From: Protonemura montana
Lineage: Eukaryota > Arthropoda > Insecta > Plecoptera > Nemouridae
Reading direction: 5' to 3'
Assembly (NCBI GenBank): GCA_947568835.1
Contig: OX387606.1
Location: 1,178,001 to 1,242,000 of the forward strand
Length of the DNA stretch: 64,000 nucleotides
The position numbers and the translations under genes were made by a program. Under the pieces are notes generated by a model. It was not told the origin of the DNA and searched no databases. It was given only the letters and a program-made list of their open reading frames with translations. Below, in pieces: positions 9,706 to 19,975 of the stretch (the stretch's first letter is position 1; each line of letters opens with the position of its first letter).

Positions 9706-11515
9706 CTAGAAGATAAGATCACTTGCGAATCACAAACGCCAAGCTCCGGGTAGCTTGTACCGACCGTTGAACTCACCGCCTCCAAGGCCTTGACCTTGTC
9801 TTTGGCGCCCCCCTTGCCGCCTGAGATGATGGCACCAGCGTGGCCCATTCGTCTGCCAGGAGGTGCTGTCATTCCGGCAATGAACGAAACCACCGGCTTG
9901 GCTTTCGGTCCCTACAAGAAAACAACAAGAAAACCACACCCAGTTTAAAATCAGAATAAAGTTTTGCTTTCAGAGAAACAGGCTCCAGTGATCTCCATCC
10001 AAGCAAATCCAAACGAGCACCATCAACACGACGGATCTCTAGCTTACTGAGTTGTGTTCGATGAGGAACTGGGCTGCATTCTCCTCGGCCACGCCGCCGA
10101 TCTCGCCGATGAGGATGATGCCAGAGCACTGCGGGTCGTTCAGGAAGCACTCGAGACATCCGGTAAAGTCCGTGCCGTTGAAAGGATCACCGCCGATGCC
10201 CACGCAGAGCGTTTGGCCCAAACCCACCTACAGGAACCACCCAGTGCAAGTATTAACTGACTGTATTTCTGTTTGTGTGAGCATATTTTCGATGCTGCCC
10301 AGCGATTTAGAAGAATGATAATTGCGAGGTTTTTGGTTTTTCTGGTGATTCTTTAGGGAGCTGAAACCTGCAAGCGATGGATGGAAAGTGAGCTAGCATT
10401 GAAAAATGTGCTGCGACATTTCTTTCATTTGTTAACGACATGTGCGTTCATTTATGTTCATAACCGACATTCATGTCCGGTCGCACACTTTTCCAGTCCA
10501 CTTTTCCTTATTTTCCAGAATAAGTGATAGTAAGTTGCAACCAATTTCTGGCTGAAGCACTGTACTTGAAAACGTCACATTTCCCTAACCATGAGCCACT
10601 GGCCGCAAAATCCCCGAAGCAGGATCCTTGAGCTACTCACCACGGTGGTCTGGTGCACGGCCTCGTAGGTAAGCGTCCCCGAGCGCGAGACAACGCCCAC
10701 GCGACCCGGCAGGTGAATGTGTCCTGGCATGATGCCGATTTTGCACTTGCCTGGCGCGATTATACCCGGGCAGTTGGGCCCGAGAAGCCGAGACTTGTTC
10801 TGCCTCACCAGTCGGTGTTTCACCCTCACCTATACAGAGCGACAGTCAACTCATTGCCACCTGGGGTTGGGTCACTCTTCGGGTATTTAGTGTTTTTGTT
10901 ACTATCACCATGTCGTGTTGAGGTACTCCTTCGGTGATGCAAACAATCAGTGGCATCTCTGCGTCGAGCGCCTCCATAATAGCCTTCGAAGCTCCTGCAG
11001 GAGGCACGTAGATTACAGTCGCGTGTGCCCCTGTTGCGTCCTTTGCCTGGAACGTTTTTCAGGTATGATACGGCACGATTCAACCAATGTTTTCTTGCCT
11101 TACGAATGTTATTTCCATATTTTTTAAAGAGAAAAAACACTAACCTCTTTCACTGAGTTAAATACTGGTCTATCAAGATGAGTCTTCCCTCCCTTCCCAG
11201 GCGAGACCCCTCCAACCACCTTTGTGCCATATTCAATAGCCTCCCGACTGTGATAAGTTCCCTGTTTACCAGTAAACCCTTGGCAGATGACTTTGGTGTC
11301 GGCATTAAGGTTCAAATTGGATCTGGTGGTGGCGTAGTCGGTCCGTACGAATGTTAAACTAGCTATGGGTGGAAATAAAGGACCATGATTAATACATTTT
11401 GAGTAGTAATGAGTACCTACCCACATCAAAATAGTTTCTTTGAGCAGAGAAATTTGTGCAGCTTACCTCCTAGCCTATTTCCTAGTCTTGAAAGTATTCT
11501 ATTTGCCGCGTACAT
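9625..11515 (-). CDS. SUCLG1: Succinate-CoA ligase [ADP/GDP-forming] subunit alpha, mitochondrial
   Basis: Seven coding exons on the minus strand: 11467-11515, 11145-11362, 10909-11046, 10641-10829, 10048-10227, 9777-9911 and 9625-9705, all with GT/AG borders and matching phases. They give about 329 residues, close to animal homologues. The enzyme converts succinyl-CoA to succinate with substrate-level formation of ATP or GTP in the mitochondrial matrix, paired with a beta subunit. Visible motifs are the CoA-binding loop [18 protein letters not shown], the GHIH...SRSGTLTYE stretch and [13 protein letters not shown], which holds the phosphorylated histidine. The N-terminus ([16 protein letters not shown]) is rich in Arg and lacks acid residues, as mitochondrial presequences do. 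Confidence 0.95.
9777..9911 (-). CDS. SUCLG1: SUCLG1 exon 6 (active-site histidine)
   Basis: Forty-five codons, phase 0 at both ends. Encodes [13 protein letters not shown], then [20 protein letters not shown]. The His of GHAGA is the residue phosphorylated during catalysis in this family. Confidence 0.95.
10048..10227 (-). CDS. SUCLG1: SUCLG1 exon 5
   Basis: Sixty codons, phase 0. Contains [20 protein letters not shown] and [16 protein letters not shown], both conserved in the ligase domain. Confidence 0.95.
10641..10829 (-). CDS. SUCLG1: SUCLG1 exon 4
   Basis: Sixty-three codons from VRVKHRL to YEAVHQTTV, including [12 protein letters not shown] and [13 protein letters not shown]. Acceptor CTGTATAG, donor GTG|GTGAGT. 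Confidence 0.95.
10909..11046 (-). CDS. SUCLG1: SUCLG1 exon 3
   Basis: Forty-six codons: [45 protein letters not shown]. The duplication breakpoint at 11005 falls inside this exon. Confidence 0.93.
11145..11362 (-). CDS. SUCLG1: SUCLG1 exon 2
   Basis: Starts in phase with two bases, then [19 protein letters not shown], the CoA-binding loop [14 protein letters not shown], and [12 protein letters not shown] up to FNSVKE at donor GAG|GTTAGT. Confidence 0.93.
11467..11515 (-). CDS. SUCLG1: SUCLG1 exon 1 (presequence)
   Basis: ATG at 11515 gives 16 codons plus one base ([16 protein letters not shown]), then donor GGAG|GTAAGC. The single overhanging base joins the two of exon 2 to make Ala. Chosen because phase, donor quality and Arg-rich composition all fit a mitochondrial targeting peptide. 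Confidence 0.8.
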
Positions 11516-13140
11516 TTCGAAATATCAATCCTATTTTTAGTTTAGAGATCTCGAGCTCCCTACTCCGCGCAGCTATTGTCGAACGTGACACTTAAGTGAA
11601 AACATTTAACTTTTGGAACAGCCTTCTTGGACCACTTCACGGCAACAAAGAAAATAACGAATCTAGGCCTACGATCTAGGCATGGTCACTTCATCAAGAT
11701 TAATAAAATACTTCCTCTGTTCCTAAAATTTAAAATTATATGTTAATATTAAATTAGTTTAAAATTATGAGATTCAAACGTAGATTCAAAAAAGCTGAAA
11801 GTTTTTGAAGTTTAAAGTTGAAAGTTGAAAGCTTCTGAAATCTGATTTCCCAATTTTCCGCGGCCATACAACGTCATCTGTCATATGGTTACGATTTGAT
11901 AAAAAGATTGACAGAGAGCATGAATTTGATGTGCGGCAGGACGCACGGATCCCCAAGAAACGGAAGTAAACGTCAAGATGAATAAAATATCAAAATAGAG
12001 AAACCAGTAGAATTGAAAGTAAAGAGATTGAAACTTGCTAAAACAGCAAAATAAGTGGGTGTTAGCTAGTAGCAAAGAGGCTAGAACCTCGTCCTTCTGT
12101 CTTGCTGTTCGCCACCCGGTCGAAATTCCGCGACCGATTTTCCTTGAATTTCAATATCCCGCAGCCACGCGATTGCAGCGTTTACACTTACAGGTGGCCA
12201 GAAATTGAAGCTAAATGTGTAAACTGCGGTAATTTTTACTGATTTTTACAACCCCTCCACTGACAGCTGTCAATGTCAGATGGCAAATAAATATGATCGG
12301 ATCCAAAGACTATACACTAGGATTAATTTGAGTTTGCCACTTTCTGGGGTGCTTGTACCAACCAGGAAAATATGACACCATGATGCTACTGTTAGCTATC
12401 TGATTTAAAAGCAACAAAATAATGTTTTTCTTTGGTTGAAACATTTAATAATTTCAGGAAAACAAAATATTGAATGAAAAACAATAAATGTTAATCAACC
12501 AAAGTTAAAATTAATATATTTCGGATTACTTTTAACTTTTATCAGGTTTAGGCAGGAAACCAAGCTCGCAAACTGATTTTTGGCAGCCATTGCTAGAATC
12601 CGCTAGTGTACGGTAGGTATTTAGCAGAAGTCATTAGGACTTTTAGTTTTACATTTAAGTTCTTATTTTTCAATAAAATTAATTTCACGAAAATAAACTG
12701 ATAAATCCACAAAGAATTTAAGTGCATGATGCATTGTTTGGTCATAATTTTCTGGTTAATTTCAAACTCCCCGGTGAAGACTGGCTTTATTTTGCATTCT
12801 AAAGTTGGCAATATGTAATCAGAGTCCACCAGCTTGTAGCAAGGTAAGGCTAACAGTAGATAGCTTTGATAGATAGGATCGGATCAGATCGGATTTAATA
12901 TTGCTATGTAAAAGAAGTAATGCATAATTAGAGAACAGTTTTAGCTATTAATGTCATACTTACTCCACTCATCATAAATACGAAATAATTATGTATTTTA
13001 AACGAAATGAGAATTTAAATTTGATTTTGATTTCTTTATTCATGACAATATATTGCTTACTAAATCGCATAACGAATATAAATTATCCAATTTATGTAAT
13101 CACTAGTCAATTAATAACTAGACATAAAACCACTGTACAA
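11516..13140. other. SUCLG1 upstream region, no further gene seen
   Basis: Mostly AT-rich, with a more GC-balanced part at about 11540-11690 and 12060-12200 that could hold the promoter. No clear TATA box or coding exon found. Confidence 0.5.
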
Positions 13141-13149
13141 ATAGGGAAC

Positions 13150-13422
13150 TACAACAAGTATGGACAACTACTGCCCAGTTAGCTTAGTAATGAACTTCTT
13201 GAAAATTTTAGAGAAAGTGTATCTTATTTGTCTGCAAAAGTTTTTACTAGCATGAAATGCGTTATGTGCAAACTAACACGGGTTCAGAAAAGGATTTTCC
13301 ACGATCACTGCATCCTCTAGCCTCGTATCTGCTGTAGCAAAATGTCTGGAAAGCAGTGGGTGTGATATTGTACGATCTGTCTGAAGCTTTTGACACAATC
13401 AATCACGCAATACTAATCGATT
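13150..13422 (+). pseudogene. LINE reverse transcriptase fragment, 5' part
   Basis: Translated in pieces it shows typical non-LTR reverse transcriptase blocks: NYCPVSLV, GFRKGFSTITA and VILYDLSEAFDTINHAILI, the last including the first catalytic Asp block. Several frameshifts and stop codons interrupt it. The fragment continues after the gypsy insertion at 17965 (LKHYGI), so one LINE was split by that element. A CR1/Jockey-group origin is likely. Confidence 0.8.
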
Positions 13423-13426
13423 AGCT
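13423..13426 (+). other. Target-site duplication AGCT (left)
   Basis: AGCT precedes the 5' LTR and recurs at 17961-17964 after the 3' LTR. Removing the element and one AGCT restores a continuous LINE frame (apart from an old stop), which confirms the insertion site. Confidence 0.9.
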
Positions 13427-13692
13427 TGTGGGGGATGTACCCGCCACTCCTCAAACCACGCGCTGGTGGCGCGGCACGGCGGGATGCGCGTGGGGGTGAA
13501 AAAGTGGTCGGCAGTGGAGCCGACCACGAGGAAGCAGTCACGACCCGGTCGACGAGAAGACAACGCGCCTTCTCCGATCCCGCCGACTGCATCGAACTAC
13601 ATCTCCATTGTGTCTGTGCATCTAGTGCTAATAAAGCAAATAACTCCTACGGCTCATCACCTTATTGCCCCCATACGTCCCTCACCTCCACA
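13427..13692 (+). repeat. 5' LTR
   Basis: 266 bp beginning TGTGGGGGATG and ending CTCCACA. Contains AATAAA at 13630-13635. I see no differences from the 3' LTR. Confidence 0.95.
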
Positions 13693-13693
13693 G

Positions 13694-13711
13694 TGGTGAC
13701 CCCGACGTGAT
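13694..13711 (+). other. Primer-binding site for tRNA-Trp
   Basis: TGGTGACCCCGACGTGAT lies one base after the 5' LTR and is complementary over 18 bases to the 3' end of animal tRNA-Trp including CCA, as I know that tRNA. This is the primer used by CsRn1-type elements. Confidence 0.88.
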
Positions 13712-13769
13712 ATTTTTTAAGCGAAAAGTGTTGCGTGGTGTGTGCGGTGCGTGTGCATTAACAATAGCG

Positions 13770-14516
13770 ATGGCCGACCCCGTGGTGGAGCGTGTGAGTA
13801 TGAAGATGCCACCGTTCTGGAAGGACGATCCGGCGTTGTGGTTCGCGCAGATAGAGTGCCATTTCGCGTCGGCGACGATTTCGCGCGACATAGTGAAGTT
13901 CCACACAGTTGTATGCGCCCTCGAACAATCCGCGGCGAAGGTCGTGCGCGATGTGATATTGTCCCCGCCCAGCGAGGGCAAATATGACTGTATTAAGAAC
14001 GCGTTAATAGCGCGATTATCGCCGTCACCAGAGGCGCAGCTCCAGCGCCTGTTGCAGCGTGAAGAGATCGGTGACCGGACGCCATCGGAATTCCTGCGAC
14101 ACCTGCGCGAGTTAGGTGCAGGAGCGGTCTCCGACAAGTTGATGCAGACGCTGTGGATAAGTCGCCTGCCAGGTCGCATGCAGGATATCCTGGTGGCGTC
14201 TGCGGACCAGAACCTGGAGGTTTTGGCGGGGGTCGCTGACCGGATCAGCGAGAACTCAACAGTTGCGCCACACGTGGCGAGCGTAGACCCATCGCCAGCA
14301 AACGACGTCCAGACGCAGCTCGACACTTTGACGCGCCAGTTAGCGGCCCTCTCGGCCGACAGGCCGCGCACGCGCTCCACGAGCCGCCGGAGGTCCCCGG
14401 ATCGCGACGCCCGGAACGAGGAGCTGTGTTGGTACCACCGTACCTACGGGGAACGGGCCAAGCAGTGCAGGAAGCCGTGCAATTTCTCATCAAAAAACTT
14501 CGCGGGCAGACAGTAG
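13770..14516 (+). CDS. gag: Gag of the CsRn1-like element
   Basis: 248 residues from [11 protein letters not shown]. The N-terminal two thirds has the mixed helical look of a retrotransposon capsid ([39 protein letters not shown]). Near the C-terminus, after an Arg/Ser-rich stretch, a Cys-His box of the form C-x2-H-x9-C-x3-C replaces the usual CCHC knuckle. This unusual order is characteristic of the CsRn1 clade. It would package element RNA into virus-like particles. The start is the first ATG that covers the conserved part; a longer frame reaches back to 13665 inside the LTR. Confidence 0.88.
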   Translation: MADPVVERVSMKMPPFWKDDPALWFAQIECHFASATISRDIVKFHTVVCALEQSAAKVVRDVILSPPSEGKYDCIKNALIARLSPSPEAQLQRLLQREEIGDRTPSEFLRHLRELGAGAVSDKLMQTLWISRLPGRMQDILVASADQNLEVLAGVADRISENSTVAPHVASVDPSPANDVQTQLDTLTRQLAALSADRPRTRSTSRRRSPDRDARNEELCWYHRTYGERAKQCRKPCNFSSKNFAGRQ

Positions 14517-17500
14517 CATCGGCGGACTTCTGCCCGTCCGCACGCCGCTTGTACGTCACGGACGTTAAATCCCGACTACAATTTTTGGTCGACACCGGAT
14601 CGGACCTTTGCGTTTTCCCTCGGTCTAAAGTAGGGGGCCCACGCCAGAAAACAGACTACCAACTTTTCGCAGCCAATGGCACAATAATTGCTACATACGG
14701 CACCTTCCGCCTAGTCCTTGACCTCGGTCTGCGCCGACCATTCGAGTGGCAGTTTGTCATCGCCGACGTGTCGCAACCGATCATTGGCGTCGATTTTCTG
14801 TCTTTTTACAACCTCGTGGTAAACATTCGCCAGCAGAGGCTCACCGACGAGGTTACGTCGCTCACCATATCCGGCCGGGCATCATCGAAGGAACCTGATC
14901 ATGTGAAAGCAGTTTACGGCAGGTCGGTGTACTATTCGCTTCTGGCCGAGTTTCCCGCTATCACTCGACCCGCGGGGACACGGATCGAGGTGAAACACCA
15001 CACGGTGCACCACATCCACACGACGCCCGGCCAGCCGGCAGCGTGCAAGCCACGGCGCCTGGCCCCCGACCGTCTGCGGATTGCCAAGCGAGAGTTCGAC
15101 ATGATGCTACAGTCTGGCATCGCTCGACGGTCAGCCAGTAGTTGGTCCGCAGCACTACATTTGGTGCCAAAGAAAGAAGATCAGTGGAGGCCGTGCGGCG
15201 ATTATCGGGCCCTCAACGATCGCACGATCCCGGACCGCTATCCGGTCCCCCACATACAGGATTTTGCTCAGGCACTCGCCCACAAGACGGTGTTTTCAAC
15301 GATCGACCTTGTCCGAGCATACAATCAAATCCCCGTGGCACCGGAGGATGTCATGAAGACGGCGATCACCACACCGTTCGGACTTTTTGAGTTTCCGTAC
15401 ATGAGCTTTGGGTTGAGGAACGCAGCTCAGACGTTCCAAAGATTCATGGACGAGGTGCTGCGGGGCCTCAATTTTTGTTACGCGTACATAGACGACATTC
15501 TGGTCGCCTCAACCGACCGTGCCGAGCACGAGGAGCACCTTCGACGGCTTTTCACTCGACTCTCCGAGTACGGTGTCTTGGTGAACTCCGCTAAGTGCGT
15601 GTTAGGTGAACCGGAGGTCACGTTCCTGGGGTACACGGTCAACGCTTCCGGGACCCGACCCCCCAAGGAAAAAGTGGAAGCAATAGCTTCCTTCGCGAAA
15701 CCAGCCAACATCAAACAGCTGCGCCAATTCCTTGGAATGCTAAATTTTTACCGACGTTTTTTGCCTGCAGCAGCCAAGCTCCAAGCCCCCCTCAACGACC
15801 TGCTTGCGGGCGCTGAGAGCTCCGGGAAGACGCCGATCTCATGGACGCCGCAGCTGGAGACCGCATTTGAGGCATGCAAACGCAGCCTTGCCCACGCCAC
15901 GCTTTTGGCCCACCCGGACATCAACGCTGAACTCGCGGTCGTAGCAGACGCCTCCGACACCAGCATTGGCGCAGCACTCCAGCAGCACACAAGTCTCGGC
16001 TGGCAACCGCTCGCCTTTTTCTCGCGCAAACTCAACGCAGCGCAGAAAAACTATGGAGCATATGATCGCGAGTTGCTGGCGATATACGAGGCGGTCCTAT
16101 TTTTCAGACACATGGTGGAGGCACGGGCTTTCACTGTGTATACGGACCACAAGCCTCTTACGTTCGCTTTCAAGCAGCGCCCAGAGAAGTGCTCTCCGCG
16201 CCAGTTTCGACATCTGGACCTAATTGGACAGTATACGACAGATATCCGGCACATACCGGGAAAGGACAACACGGTAGCCGACGCCCTCTCCAGGGTCGAG
16301 GCTGTCGCAGCCCCAGTAAGTCAGGAAGAGATCGCACGAGCACAGCAGAACGACGCAGAGCTCAACAACTTTCTGCATTCCAACACGTCCTTGCAGATGA
16401 GAAGCCGACAGTTGGATGGCAGCAACCTCAGTCTACAATATGACACGTCACAGGCACGGCAGCGTCCATTCGTGCCAGAATTGCTCCGACGCAGGGTGTT
16501 CGACAGCCTACACAGCCTGTCTCACCCCGGGGTCCGGGCAACCAGCAAGCTCGTGGCGGAGCGCTACGTCTGGCCATCGATAAACAAGGACTGCAGGGAG
16601 TGGGCGAGAACATGCCTCCAGTGTCAACGTTCCAAGGTGACGCGTCACACAAAGGCACCGATCCACCAGTTTGCCGCACCGAGTAACCGGTTCGAGCACA
16701 TACACATAGACCTAGTGGGACCACTGCCGGTCTCAAACGGGTCTAGATACCTGCTCACGTGCGTCGACCGGTTCACACGGTGGCCAGAAGCCATCCCAAT
16801 CCCCGACATAACCGCGGACACGGTAGCGACTGCCTTGGTTACGGGATGGATAGCCCGCTTTGGCACGCCGCTTCGCATAACCACAGATCAAGGACGTCAA
16901 TTCGAGTCGGGCCTTTTCCGATCCCTCAGCCATCTGACCGGCTCGACACATCTGCATACTACAGCCCATCACCCTCAGGCCAATGGAATGGTAGAGCGCC
17001 TCCACCGGCAACTGAAAGCGGCCATCAAGTGCCACGAGGACGACAAATGGACGGACGTGCTTCCCTGGGTGTTACTGGGAATACGGTCAGCCTGGAAGGA
17101 GGACTTAAAAGCCACATCAGCTGAACTAGTGTACGGTGCTACGCTTCGTCTTCCCGGCGAGTACCTTGCGCCCTCAGCCGGGGCACGAGACGCTACCTCG
17201 GCGTACGTGGACCAGCTGCGACAACACCTGGAGAAGCTGCGCCCCGCGCAACCCTCGCATCACGGTCAGCATGCGGTTTTCCTGTTCAAGGATCTGGCGA
17301 CATGCACGCATGTGTTCGTGCGCCATGACGCGGTGCGCACACCACTGCAACCACCGTACGATGGACCGTTCGAGGTCATTGCCCGCCACGACAAATGTGT
17401 CACAATCATGCGCGGCGGGCAGAGGGTCGTCGTTTCCGTGGACAGGCTGAAGCCAGCTTACATTTTGCCCGACGACACCGCTACACCCTCGCCTCCAGTG

Positions 17501-17767
17501 AACGACACCGCTGTTGCACCCCCGCCTCCGCGGGGCGACAACACTTCGGCACCCTTGCCTCCTCGGGGCGACGACGCCGCTACACCAGCTCCAATCGTCA
17601 CCACCCGCTCCGGCCGTCGAGTACATTTTCCTGCACGTCTCGCGACCGTGGTATCGTGTTCCGCGATGCACACGGGACACTGGGGAGGGGGTCCTGTGGG
17701 GGATGTACCCGCCACTCCTCAAACCACGCGCTGGTGGCGCGGCACGGCGGGATGCGCGTGGGGGTGA
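14426..17767 (+). CDS. pol: Pol polyprotein (protease, RT, RNase H, integrase)
   Basis: Open frame of 1113 codons in the -1 frame relative to gag, entered by frameshift near 14498; the ATG at 14426 is probably not used. Protease has the DTGS active site at 14591. Reverse transcriptase has YIDD at about 15485 and a conserved MSFGLRNA block. RNase H has VVADAS near 15940. Integrase shows the HHCC zinc finger (16505-16640), DDE acids in [16 protein letters not shown] and NGMVERLH, and a GPY/F module (PPYDGPFEV) near 17360. The C-terminus is Pro-rich and the frame runs into the 3' LTR. No break is visible. Confidence 0.93.
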   Translation: MLVPPYLRGTGQAVQEAVQFLIKKLRGQTVASADFCPSARRLYVTDVKSRLQFLVDTGSDLCVFPRSKVGGPRQKTDYQLFAANGTIIATYGTFRLVLDLGLRRPFEWQFVIADVSQPIIGVDFLSFYNLVVNIRQQRLTDEVTSLTISGRASSKEPDHVKAVYGRSVYYSLLAEFPAITRPAGTRIEVKHHTVHHIHTTPGQPAACKPRRLAPDRLRIAKREFDMMLQSGIARRSASSWSAALHLVPKKEDQWRPCGDYRALNDRTIPDRYPVPHIQDFAQALAHKTVFSTIDLVRAYNQIPVAPEDVMKTAITTPFGLFEFPYMSFGLRNAAQTFQRFMDEVLRGLNFCYAYIDDILVASTDRAEHEEHLRRLFTRLSEYGVLVNSAKCVLGEPEVTFLGYTVNASGTRPPKEKVEAIASFAKPANIKQLRQFLGMLNFYRRFLPAAAKLQAPLNDLLAGAESSGKTPISWTPQLETAFEACKRSLAHATLLAHPDINAELAVVADASDTSIGAALQQHTSLGWQPLAFFSRKLNAAQKNYGAYDRELLAIYEAVLFFRHMVEARAFTVYTDHKPLTFAFKQRPEKCSPRQFRHLDLIGQYTTDIRHIPGKDNTVADALSRVEAVAAPVSQEEIARAQQNDAELNNFLHSNTSLQMRSRQLDGSNLSLQYDTSQARQRPFVPELLRRRVFDSLHSLSHPGVRATSKLVAERYVWPSINKDCREWARTCLQCQRSKVTRHTKAPIHQFAAPSNRFEHIHIDLVGPLPVSNGSRYLLTCVDRFTRWPEAIPIPDITADTVATALVTGWIARFGTPLRITTDQGRQFESGLFRSLSHLTGSTHLHTTAHHPQANGMVERLHRQLKAAIKCHEDDKWTDVLPWVLLGIRSAWKEDLKATSAELVYGATLRLPGEYLAPSAGARDATSAYVDQLRQHLEKLRPAQPSHHGQHAVFLFKDLATCTHVFVRHDAVRTPLQPPYDGPFEVIARHDKCVTIMRGGQRVVVSVDRLKPAYILPDDTATPSPPVNDTAVAPPPPRGDNTSAPLPPRGDDAATPAPIVTTRSGRRVHFPARLATVVSCSAMHTGHWGGGPVGDVPATPQTTRWWRGTAGCAWG
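14492..14536 (+). promoter_or_regulatory. -1 ribosomal frameshift signal
   Basis: The heptamer A AAA AAC (14492-14498) sits in the gag frame as TCA AAA AAC, the classic X XXY YYZ slippery form. After a 4-nt spacer, CGGGCAGA (14503-14510) can pair perfectly with TCTGCCCG (14529-14536) around an 18-nt loop that holds the gag stop codon. A slip of -1 joins gag to pol directly before the protease region. Confidence 0.82.
17682..17691 (+). other. Polypurine tract
   Basis: GGGGAGGGGG lies three bases before the 3' LTR and would prime plus-strand DNA synthesis. Confidence 0.8.
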
Positions 17768-17960
17768 AAAAGTGGTCGGCAGTGGAGCCGACCACGAGGA
17801 AGCAGTCACGACCCGGTCGACGAGAAGACAACGCGCCTTCTCCGATCCCGCCGACTGCATCGAACTACATCTCCATTGTGTCTGTGCATCTAGTGCTAAT
17901 AAAGCAAATAACTCCTACGGCTCATCACCTTATTGCCCCCATACGTCCCTCACCTCCACA
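17695..17960 (+). repeat. 3' LTR
   Basis: 266 bp, apparently identical to the 5' LTR; followed by AGCT. The pol stop codon lies inside it. Confidence 0.95.
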
Positions 17961-19035
17961 AGCTGAAACATTACGGCATAAATGGGCCCGCAATAAACTG
18001 GATAGAGTCATACCTGACCGAAAGGAAACAGAAAGTTAAAATACATATTGGCGAGGACGGTTCATCGTGGAGGCCAGTTATGCACGGGATCCCTCAAGGG
18101 ACCTTGATGGCCCCAACACTTTTCAGCATCTATGTAGATGATCTGGCCACAACGGCAACAAATACAAACACGGAAGTTGAGATCTACGCAGACGATGCAA
18201 GCCTAATTGTTCAGGGGAATAATAAAAATGACCTTCTAACAAATATCGCTGATACGATTGGAAAAGAAGAAGGATGGTTCACTCCCAATCGATTGAAATC
18301 AAACTGCGCCAATACAAACGATATTATTTTTAAAGGGGAGGGGAAGGCAGACCTGACAGAAGTGAACTGTGTCATCAATAAGATTCTAACTGCAAAATAC
18401 TTGTGTGACTTCTTAGGCATTACTGTCGATTTTAAACTTAAATGGAAGGAACATGTTAAAAGGGTTTCAAGGAACAAAAGCTCTGCGTGCAATGGTTCAG
18501 AGAATTTAAGACGGCAGGTCAGCGAGCACACGTCTGTAATAGCCTTTCACGCAATGACACAATCAAAAATAAAAAACCGTTTCCTGCTTTGGGGAGGGTC
18601 TCCTGCAGCTAAAAATATTTTTATTAAACAAAAAAGAACCCGTAAAATAATCAGTCGTACAGGAAATAGACAAACATGTAAACCATTATTTATAAAGTTC
18701 AAGATTTTAACTATGACATGTCTTTATATCCTAGATTTAGTTAATTTGTATTTGACATTACTGAAAGATTTAAAAAGCAAAAGTAATGTTCTTGATTTTA
18801 ATACAAGAAGAGGCAACAATTACCGACAACCGAGAACAAGACTGACTATCATAGAAAAAACACTTTTAAGCAGAGGAGCAAAGATTTTTAACAATTTACT
18901 TGAGCATATCAAAATCAGAAACTCCAGTAGACAAGCTTTTAAACGATTGACAAAAATGTTTTTTGTGAAACATACATTTTATACATTAGACGTATTTGTA
19001 ACTTCTGTAGATTTTATTGCTGGAATGGATGTGAC
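17961..19035 (+). pseudogene. LINE reverse transcriptase fragment, 3' part
   Basis: Resumes the LINE interrupted at 13426. Open frame with LKHYGINGPAINWIESYLTER, HGIPQGTLMAPTLFSIYVDD (RT GxPQG block) and the catalytic box YADDASL, then a thumb and C-terminal region ending near TFYTLDV. The exact 3' limit is unclear because another LINE tail follows. Without its own start and with stops upstream, it is a dead copy. Group: CR1/Jockey-like by the YADD context and the C-terminal FLGI block. Confidence 0.83.
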
Positions 19036-19895
19036 GATGATATTCGGAATTCCTTCCGAATTCCTGTGCATTTATAAAACTGCATGGGAAAAGTGTAATT
19101 CAGTGCCCGGATATAAAATTCCTAGGAGTATATGTCGGCGACGGCACAGATTGGAGCCTCCACATAGAAAAGTTGACCAAACAAGTTGGGTCACCGTGCT
19201 TTTTAATCAAACGAATAATGCAGGTAGCTAACATTGAAACGGCTCGACTTGTGTACTTTGGCCATATCCACGCTCGACTCAGCTACGGTGTGATACTTTG
19301 GGGGGGAATCACCCAAAGGCAAAAAAACTATTAAAACTACAGAAAAGAGCTCTACGGTATATGGCCAAAGCATCCCACAACCCTGTAGCCGATGTGTATT
19401 TTAAGGACTCTTGCAAACCCTTGTTTAAACATTTTAACATCATGACAATGCCTTGTGTTTATATATTTTATGTTATTATGCACATCATAAAAAGCAATTT
19501 ACACGAAGTGACAACCGACCACGGGCATGACACTAGATTTAAATCAGTTCCCAAACCAAAGAAACATGCGCATGAATTTTATACAAAGACCCCGACTTAC
19601 GCAGGGCGCAAGTTATACAATGCTCTGCCCGATCATATAAAAAAACAACAAGCATAATTTTAGAGCAACTCTGAAGGCCTACCTCATAAAAAAATGTTGA
19701 AAAATGATATGACTGTGATATACCATTGCTATTGAATTTATTGTACATATTTATTGACTTGTGATATTGTGATACCATGGGTATTTTATTTCTATTGTAC
19801 ATCCATTCATATAACACCTTGACTTGCCAAAAACCAAGGAATTGGTATCTTGGAAAAAATAAATTAAATAAATAAAATAAAAATAAAAATAAACT
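19036..19895 (+). pseudogene. Second LINE, C-terminal fragment with 3' tail
   Basis: Pieces in two frames read IKFLGVYVGDGTDWSLHIEK, ARLVYFGHIHARLSYGVILWGG and KLLKLQKRALRYMA, the region after the RT domain in CR1/Jockey-type LINEs. It ends with a stop near 19657, a 3' UTR and a tail of AAATA repeats (about 19857-19892). A frameshift near 19308 in a G-run separates the pieces. It differs from the LINE just before it. Sequence at 19896-19975, ending in AATAAAGGAACAATTAC and short repeats, may be the tail of the first LINE. Confidence 0.75.
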
Positions 19896-19975
19896 CAAAA
19901 TACCTACGTATATTAGTGTAAACCCTTAGACTTGTTATGTACTGTTTTCTTCAGAAAAATGGAAATAAAGGAACA

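Larger units (their letters stand above)
6824..11005. repeat. Direct duplication, copy 2 (partner 1-4182)
   Basis: Matches 1-4182 at a constant offset of 6823. This copy continues past 11005 into intact SUCLG1 exons 3 to 1, so it is the complete or ancestral arrangement. Confidence 0.95.
13427..17960 (+). mobile_element. Ty3/gypsy LTR retrotransposon, CsRn1-like, apparently intact
   Basis: 4534 bp with two 266-bp LTRs (TGTGGGGG...CCTCCACA) that look identical, a 4-bp target duplication, a primer site for tRNA-Trp, gag, a -1 frameshift signal, pol and a polypurine tract. Pol order is protease, reverse transcriptase, RNase H, integrase with GPY/F module, the Ty3/gypsy order. The tRNA-Trp primer site and the Cys-His-Cys-Cys gag box are known marks of the CsRn1 clade. 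No env is present. It lies inside a LINE. Identical LTRs and open frames point to a recent insertion. Confidence 0.95.
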
